Shown: piece after piece, positions 60,204 through 64,000 of the stretch
Numbering within the stretch: the stretch's first letter is position 1
Layout: the number at the start of each line of letters is the position of its first letter
Source of the DNA: Sulfurimonas sp.
Lineage (GTDB): Bacteria; Campylobacterota; Campylobacteria; Campylobacterales; Sulfurimonadaceae
DNA: 64,000 nt
Assembly: GCF_023228785.1 (NCBI RefSeq)
Contig: NZ_JALOAN010000011.1
Span: 1 to 64,000, forward strand
Direction of reading: 5' to 3'
Program-made: the position numbers and the translations under genes
Notes under the pieces: generated by a model
What the model was told of the DNA's origin: nothing
The model's database searches: none
What the model saw: only the letters and a program-made list of their open reading frames with translations

Positions 60204-61393
60204 TGAAACTATTTTTACTGTTTACTTTGCTAGTGTCTGCTCTTTATAGTGCAAAGGTGGTTGAAGTTGCACAGGAGTATCAAAGCTCACAAAAATGCAA
60301 AGCTTGTCACTTAGAGATAGTAAAAGATTGGGAAGATTCTTGGCATGCAAAAAGCCACTACGATAAAGACGAATATTTTTCAAAAAGTATAGAATATGTA
60401 GCTAGAAAAAGTAGAAAAAGTCCAAACAGTGTAAAAGTACAATGTGCAACTTGTCACAATCCACGTATTGCAGTAACAGATACTGGCTTAGATTATGAGA
60501 TCCAAGTCCTAATGGATCTAGATGGAAATTCTAAAGTAAATGAAGCTATAGAGAGTAGTGTTATAAATGAAGGTATTAACTGTGTTGTTTGTCATAATAT
60601 TGACAAAATTCATCATGATAGGGATGATTCTTTTAGAGGTATGGATCGTGTAAGTTGGACAAAATCAGGTTTAATGGTAGGTCCATTTGATAATACTACA
60701 TCACCTTATCATAAGAATGAGCATAGGGATTTTATGGATACAAAGTCAGATGAACTCTGTTTTGTTTGTCATGCAAATGATAGATCTGTAAATGGCATAG
60801 TCTTTACCAATATGCAAGATGAATATAAAAAGCAAGAAAAGGGTTGTGTTGATTGTCATATGGGCGCACAAACTTTAGGTGTAGCTTCTACACTTAGAAC
60901 GGAAAAAGGTCATACAAGAAAAAGAGAAGTTAGAAAGCACTCGTTTCCTGGTGCACATACTCAAGAGATGTGGGTAAATGCATTAACGCTTGAACTTTGG
61001 CAAGAACAAGATGAGATTTTAATAGCTCTAAAAAATCCTCAGCCACATAACATTCCAAGTGGTTTTGGATCAAGAGAATTAATAATAGATATAACATATA
61101 TGAAGCTTGATCAGGTAGTTGAGAGTAAATCTATCTCTTTAACAAGACACTACACAAGAAGAAAAGGTAAACCAACAATCCCACATCTCGCAGAAGAGAT
61201 GTCAGAAGACATAAGCATACCAGCAGATGGAAAAAAAGTACTAAAAGTAAAAAAAGAAGCAGATGCCTCAAGTGTTGAAGTTAAGGTTTATTATCGTCTT
61301 GTAAACGAGGAAGTTCACTCTATACTTGACTTAAAAGAAGCAATATGGTCTAAAAAATTCTTTGTAAATTCGAAAAGTTTAAACTTAAAATAG
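60203..61393 (+). CDS. Periplasmic pentaheme cytochrome c
   Basis: A 396-aa exported cytochrome with signal peptide [17 protein letters not shown] and five CxxCH sites: CKACH (32-36), CATCH (81-85), CVVCH (127-131), CFVCH (186-190) and CVDCH (215-219). The region resembles the cytochrome c554/multiheme (NrfA/HAO-related) fold, with extra histidines near heme 3 as possible distal ligands. The last 150 residues are heme-free and beta-rich (HNIPSGFGSREL). The electron partner is not known. Translationally coupled to argF by TAATG, an odd pairing. Confidence 0.88.
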   Translation: MKLFLLFTLLVSALYSAKVVEVAQEYQSSQKCKACHLEIVKDWEDSWHAKSHYDKDEYFSKSIEYVARKSRKSPNSVKVQCATCHNPRIAVTDTGLDYEIQVLMDLDGNSKVNEAIESSVINEGINCVVCHNIDKIHHDRDDSFRGMDRVSWTKSGLMVGPFDNTTSPYHKNEHRDFMDTKSDELCFVCHANDRSVNGIVFTNMQDEYKKQEKGCVDCHMGAQTLGVASTLRTEKGHTRKREVRKHSFPGAHTQEMWVNALTLELWQEQDEILIALKNPQPHNIPSGFGSRELIIDITYMKLDQVVESKSISLTRHYTRRKGKPTIPHLAEEMSEDISIPADGKKVLKVKKEADASSVEVKVYYRLVNEEVHSILDLKEAIWSKKFFVNSKSLNLK

Positions 61394-61539
61394 TAGTCTA
61401 GGATGAAATATATAGAAGTTTAAAGCTTTATAATTCTCCTATCCCTTCTATATAGAATTTAAATTAGTATTATTTCATATCAAATAGAGTTATCATTCTA
61501 TATTTTTACAAATTTAAACTATAGTTACTTTCTAGCTTG
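61394..61539. other. AT-rich gap after the cytochrome gene
   Basis: No gene. A 10-bp inverted repeat (TATATAGAAG at 61408-61417 and CTTCTATATA at 61445-61454) may act as a weak terminator of argF-cytochrome. Nothing else supportable. Confidence 0.5.
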
Positions 61540-61738
61540 ATTGAACCATCTGATTAATCTATAAACTAGATTCCGTGTCAAGCACGGAATGACGGGAAGC
61601 AAGTCATCCTGAACAAAACAAAACCATCATTCCGAACAAACAAACACGTCAACCTAAACAAACACGTCATCCTGAACAAACAAGCCATCCTGAACTTGAT
61701 TCAGGATCTAACTTAATAATTGTTCAGAGCACTCAATT
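61540..61738 (+). mobile_element. MITE-like element, copy C
   Basis: Left end ATTGAACCATCTGATTAATC, right end the complement of AATTGAGTGCTCTGAACAAT. Inside are a TTCCGTG-TCAAG-CACGGAA palindrome with TGACG, several 'catcctgaacaaac' variants, and a TCCTGAA palindrome. The order is the same as in copy A. No ORF. It lies about 215 bp left of the tRNA fragment. The DNA between (61739-61952) is AT-rich and empty as far as I can see. Confidence 0.75.
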
Positions 61739-61952
61739 AATAATAGATAAGTTATTTTTTAAAGTTGCATCTATAATGCTACATATTCTTTTTGAATTGT
61801 AGAACATTTATATGTACTCAAATAGTAGGACATGCTAAATATATAAATGATGGTAAATTTGATTTTAATCTTTATTAGGGTTGTAGAGAGTTATAAGCTT
61901 ATTTTCTAAAGTGTTGTAAAAGTGGTTATTTTAGGGGGTTATTGACTGTTTA

Positions 61953-61975
61953 TGGTGCGATCGGAGAGATTTGAA
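61953..61975 (-). other. tRNA 3'-end fragment, probable attachment site
   Basis: On the minus strand this 23-bp sequence reads TTCAAATCTCTCCGATCGC followed by ACCA: a T-loop, the 3' strand of a T-stem, the 3' acceptor strand and CCA of a tRNA gene. The 5' strand of the T-stem is not matched, and no anticodon or D arm lies upstream, so it is not a working tRNA. Its orientation places the chromosome on the left and inserted DNA on the right. An intact tRNA (possibly a Leu/Ser-type class II) would be expected at the other end. Confidence 0.7.
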
Positions 61976-61988
61976 AAACTACACCCCT

Positions 61989-62399
61989 TTAATTCAATTT
62001 ATATTTATATATTTTCACACTGCAATCGTGCATTATTCCATGCTCTTTACTGTATCTGCATTCTAACATGTGTGTATCTACATTCATATTTTTTATATCA
62101 TTTATTCTATTATTTTTTGTGTATACTCCATTTGATAACCCTATTATAGACAATCTGCATTCATTCACAATCTTATATCTTCTCTCAAATTTATCGCATA
62201 CTACATTTAGTACACCATTGTCAATTAAATATCTTTTTAAATAAAATTCTCCATATATAGAACTATTTGATTTTAATTTTTTATTATGTTTATTCATATA
62301 TATTTTTGAGTCTGATTTTAACTTTAATATATTGTTATTGTAGTCTGTGAACTTTGCTAGTAAATTTGAAGCTATTAATATCATTATTATTATTTTCAT
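61989..62399 (-). CDS. Hypothetical secreted protein of the integrated element
   Basis: A 136-aa protein with a signal peptide (MKIIIMILIASNLLA) and four cysteines in the C-terminal half (in NVVC, NEC, LEC and HDC), enough for two disulfides in the periplasm. Very Asn/Lys/Ile-rich. No family recognised. It lies 11 nt behind the regulator gene in the same direction, so it is expected to be made with the repressor, as lysogenic-conversion genes are. It ends 13 bp from the tRNA fragment. Confidence 0.65.
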   Translation of the reverse strand: MKIIIMILIASNLLAKFTDYNNNILKLKSDSKIYMNKHNKKLKSNSSIYGEFYLKRYLIDNGVLNVVCDKFERRYKIVNECRLSIIGLSNGVYTKNNRINDIKNMNVDTHMLECRYSKEHGIMHDCSVKIYKYKLN

Positions 62400-62410
62400 G
62401 TTTCAATACC

Positions 62411-62611
62411 TTATTTTAAGTTAAATTTTCCATTACTCGCATCATCTTTGATTTGTTCCAATCTCTCTAAATGCTTTCTTGTTTCTTCTATACTTTGGTC
62501 TAGTGCCATACCTTGATTTATCAATCTAACTAAGTCTGGTTTTTCTTTTTCCCAGTTGTATAGTGTTTTTAGTGATATTCCTAGTGTTTTTGCTAATTTA
62601 TTTTTATTCAT
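62411..62611 (-). CDS. Small helix-turn-helix regulator
   Basis: A 66-aa protein. Residues 3-30 (NKLAKTLGISLKTLYNWEKE) form a Cro/CI- or MerR-like helix-turn-helix. The rest is a charged, possibly coiled-coil tail (SIEETRKHLERLEQIK) for dimerisation. It is divergent from the rightward genes. The intervening region holds three TGTAA-N3-TTACA palindromes that are its likely targets. Presumed repressor of the element. Confidence 0.8.
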   Translation of the reverse strand: MNKNKLAKTLGISLKTLYNWEKEKPDLVRLINQGMALDQSIEETRKHLERLEQIKDDASNGKFNLK

Positions 62612-62644
62612 TTTGTAAATCTTTCATAATGACCTCTTATTTTA

Positions 62645-62733
62645 TGTAATTATTACAATAATAAGCACAATTTTATTATAGTTTAAGTTTGTAACTGTTA
62701 CAATATAAGTATAAATAAAGTGTAACTATTACA
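62645..62733. promoter_or_regulatory. Divergent control region with three 13-bp operators
   Basis: TGTAATTATTACA (62645-62657), TGTAACTGTTACA (62690-62702) and TGTAACTATTACA (62721-62733). The first lies downstream of a minus-strand TATAAT (62675-62680, for the regulator). The other two flank a plus-strand TATAAA (about 62710-62715, for the rightward genes). The arrangement is that of a phage repressor switch. Confidence 0.75.
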
Positions 62734-62746
62734 TCAGGAGTGACAA

Positions 62747-63031
62747 ATGCAAGTAAATATCCAAAACATTCAAAGATCTACTCTCTTCTCTGACTTCTTC
62801 GGTTTAGAGTTAATTTGGAGTAATGAATATTTAACATATATTCAAACTACTGTTAATAATGTCACTTCTAGTCTCTGCAAAACTGCAAAGTCTACGACTC
62901 ATAATATCAAAAAATCTCTTAATCGTGCCAATATACAAATTTTAGCTATGAAAGTAAGTATAAAAAACATGATTAGATTTATTAAAAATTTAAATAAGAG
63001 AGTTAACTCTCATAAGGAAGTGACAAAATGA
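62747..63031 (+). CDS. Hypothetical protein, first rightward gene of the element
   Basis: A 94-aa basic protein (about 16 Lys/Arg), with a hydrophobic/aromatic patch near the N-terminus (LFSDFFGLELIW) and a helical Lys-rich C-terminal half (NMIRFIKNLNKRVNSHKEV). No family recognised. It has an 'aggag' ribosome site 8 nt before the ATG, directly behind operator 3, so it should be under repressor control. It overlaps the next gene by 4 bp (ATGA). Confidence 0.65.
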   Translation: MQVNIQNIQRSTLFSDFFGLELIWSNEYLTYIQTTVNNVTSSLCKTAKSTTHNIKKSLNRANIQILAMKVSIKNMIRFIKNLNKRVNSHKEVTK

Positions 63032-63252
63032 AAAATAAAATCCAAAATTTAGAAAATAAGGTTGAGACGATGAACATCAATGAGATAAGAAGCTTGATTG
63101 CTAAACGAAGAGCTAAACTGATAGAAGACTATATGAGAGAGGCTTATTTAACAACTACTCAAGAAGAGTTTTTGAATAGTGACTCTAAGTTGAAAGAGCT
63201 TGAGACAAAATTTGAAGCTATTAAAAAGCGTACACCATTAAACGAAAGATAA
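63028..63252 (+). CDS. Hypothetical coiled-coil protein of the element
   Basis: A 74-aa protein, almost entirely helical and charged (KIQNLENKVETMNINEIR, DSKLKELETKFEAIKKR), suggesting a coiled coil. No family recognised. It begins with an ATGA overlap to the preceding gene and an 'aaggaagtg' ribosome site. Part of a three-gene operon of tiny proteins. Confidence 0.65.
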   Translation: MKNKIQNLENKVETMNINEIRSLIAKRRAKLIEDYMREAYLTTTQEEFLNSDSKLKELETKFEAIKKRTPLNER

Positions 63253-63254
63253 GC

Positions 63255-63452
63255 ATGAGTAAGAAATTAAAAGAAAAATTTGAGATAGTATCAAAACAAA
63301 TAGAACATTTAGAGACACTAAGAGATTTATTTGTAAGTGAGGGCGAATGTCCTTTAAAATTAGAAGACAATATAGCTTTTCTTGAGGGTAAACAATACGA
63401 AATACATTTAAAAATAGAAGAGTTAGATAAATCGCATTCACATAATGGCTAG
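63255..63452 (+). CDS. Hypothetical small helical protein of the element
   Basis: A 65-aa helical protein (KEKFEIVSKQIEHLETLRDL, AFLEGKQYEIHLKIEELD) with a His/Ser tail. It could pair with the coiled-coil protein before it, from which it is separated by 2 nt. No family recognised. It is the last gene before a 256-nt non-coding segment. Confidence 0.6.
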   Translation: MSKKLKEKFEIVSKQIEHLETLRDLFVSEGECPLKLEDNIAFLEGKQYEIHLKIEELDKSHSHNG

Positions 63453-63479
63453 TCAAGTTTGATGTAAGTCGATGATGTC

Positions 63480-63560
63480 ACGGAGCAATGGCGAGAACTC
63501 CGTTAACAAAGCTTGTCCCCCTCTATCAGTCACTTCTTAGAGGGTTAATAATAAGAAGTG
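63480..63560 (+). ncRNA. Structured non-coding segment with competing hairpins
   Basis: Hairpin 1: ACGGAG/CTCCGT (63480-63503). Then two overlapping stems that cannot form together: CCCTCTA/TAGAGGG (63519-63525 with 63538-63544) and CACTTCTTA/TAAGAAGTG (63531-63539 with 63552-63560). The rest of the gap (63453-63708) is AT-rich without a gene. It may be an attenuator for the next gene, or an origin/packaging signal if the element is a single-stranded DNA phage. Confidence 0.45.
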
Positions 63561-63708
63561 ATTTAGTTAAGTTCTTAAAGCATAAAAGAGAAAAAAGAAA
63601 AGTAGGTTTATTTTTTTATCCTGCGAAACAAAAAATATCTTTTATGTTTTAAAAACTTAATTATTGATAGTGATTAAGTAAATTTAATAACTCACTAAGG
63701 AGTGACAC

Positions 63709-64000
63709 ATGACAGCACATTTTATAGGAAGACTTTTAGAAGTTAGACCAGTTGAGACTAAGGACAACAAAACGGACAAAATCAAATATAGTACAGAATT
63801 AACTGTAATGTTTGAGGGAATAACAGAAGATGGTTATCTAAAGCCTAGTGTTGAGAGTATATATGCAGATGAAGAGGATTATGATGTTTTCAAAGACAAA
63901 AAAGGCTCTTATGTTGCAATACCTTATAACCTAAGCGTTAATCAATGGGGTCAAAAATATTACTATGACAAAGCAATGCCAGTCCTAGAACTACCAAGTA
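63709..64000 (+). CDS. Partial gene, possible single-stranded DNA-binding protein
   Basis: Runs off the window; 97 codons are visible. MTAHFIGRLLEVRPVET starts a chain of beta strands with acidic turns and ends with NLSVNQWGQKYYYDKAMPVL. The strand-rich layout and the late QWGQKYYYDKAMPVLEL segment recall OB-fold ssDNA-binding proteins of filamentous phages (gpV-like). This is an inference without a firm match. A strong 'aaggagtga' ribosome site is present, the same context as before the first rightward gene. Confidence 0.6.
   Translation, partial: MTAHFIGRLLEVRPVETKDNKTDKIKYSTELTVMFEGITEDGYLKPSVESIYADEEDYDVFKDKKGSYVAIPYNLSVNQWGQKYYYDKAMPVLELPS

Larger units (their letters stand above)
61976..64000. 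mobile_element. Left part of an integrated phage-like element
   Basis: From the tRNA fragment to the window edge there are only small genes: a secreted protein and a helix-turn-helix regulator on the minus strand, and four short genes on the plus strand. They are separated by a divergent control region with repeated operators. The dispersed palindromic repeats are absent here. No integrase is seen, so it may be at the right end. The type of element is not settled; a filamentous phage is possible. Confidence 0.65.

Noticed and set aside
61950..62030. Complete tRNA gene on the minus strand
   Set aside because: Only the T-loop and acceptor 3' side match; upstream sequence has no anticodon or D arm and the T-stem does not pair.
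61952..62149. ORF of 65 codons on the plus strand
   Set aside because: It is antisense to the secreted-protein gene and starts in the tRNA fragment; very Tyr/His/Leu-rich shadow with no ribosome site.
63709..64000. Firm call of a filamentous-phage ssDNA-binding protein
   Set aside because: The gene is cut by the window edge and the resemblance is only in strand pattern; kept as a possibility, not a named gene.

Overview
The window looks like the chromosome of a member of the Campylobacterota (Epsilonproteobacteria), most likely Sulfurimonas or a close relative. The base composition is AT-rich. The cytochrome bc1 operon has the diheme cytochrome c1 typical of the group. There is a MOMP-like porin, a plasminogen-binding-N-terminal-domain protein, an H. 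pylori Csd3-like M23 peptidase, a short ComEC without a hydrolase domain, and flgB-flgC-fliE running into ftsI. No rRNA gene, complete tRNA gene or CRISPR array is visible.

Layout. 1-5.2 kb: a repeat array, a GT-B-like protein of unknown role, petABC, then two repeat islands enclosing a pair of overlapping membrane microprotein genes. 5.2-14.5 kb: RDD protein, porin, lipoprotein, moaA, queE-queD, a hotdog thioesterase, moeA, rsmE and rpmE. 14.5-27.5 kb: rsmI, rlmB, two envelope proteins, a class I aminotransferase, homoserine dehydrogenase, a formate-dehydrogenase-type molybdoenzyme, yraN, an aldehyde dehydrogenase, alaS and maf. 27.8-38.9 kb: a Cache-PAS-GGDEF cyclase, bioF, an orphan ABC ATPase, PBP1A, a degenerate helicase-like protein, a Ca-loop protein, ftsI, fliE, flgC and flgB. 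39-47.5 kb: two type IV pilin-like proteins, priA, M23 peptidase, PgbA-like protein, glcD, yihY and comEC. 47.5-61.4 kb: dnaB interrupted by an intein, ispG, an OprC/NosA-like copper receptor, agmatine deiminase, alanine racemase, NlpC/P60 lipoprotein, rsmG, ribA, hemB, argF and a pentaheme cytochrome c. From about 61.95 kb to the window end: the left part of an integrated element that starts at a 23-bp tRNA 3'-end fragment.

How the genes work together. petABC, the pentaheme cytochrome, the FDH-like enzyme and moaA/moeA (molybdopterin cofactor synthesis) fit a respiratory lifestyle based on small inorganic or one-carbon donors. A copper receptor of the OprC/NosA type would suit cuproenzymes of respiration or denitrification. 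The rest is mostly housekeeping: translation and rRNA modification, cell wall, flagellum, cofactors and amino acids.

The most unusual content is non-coding. About a dozen intergenic islands are built from short palindromes that share one plan: 7-bp arm, TCAAG, 7-bp arm, TGACG. Three different arm sequences occur in this plan. Some are packaged in a three-copy MITE with terminal inverted repeats, and others stand next to two families of twin-hairpin elements. Eight genes have a TA(T/G/A)AAT box 5-7 nt before the ATG and no Shine-Dalgarno, which suggests leaderless mRNAs. The terminal element carries a divergent regulatory region with three 13-bp TGTAA-N3-TTACA operators and a non-coding segment with two mutually exclusive hairpins.
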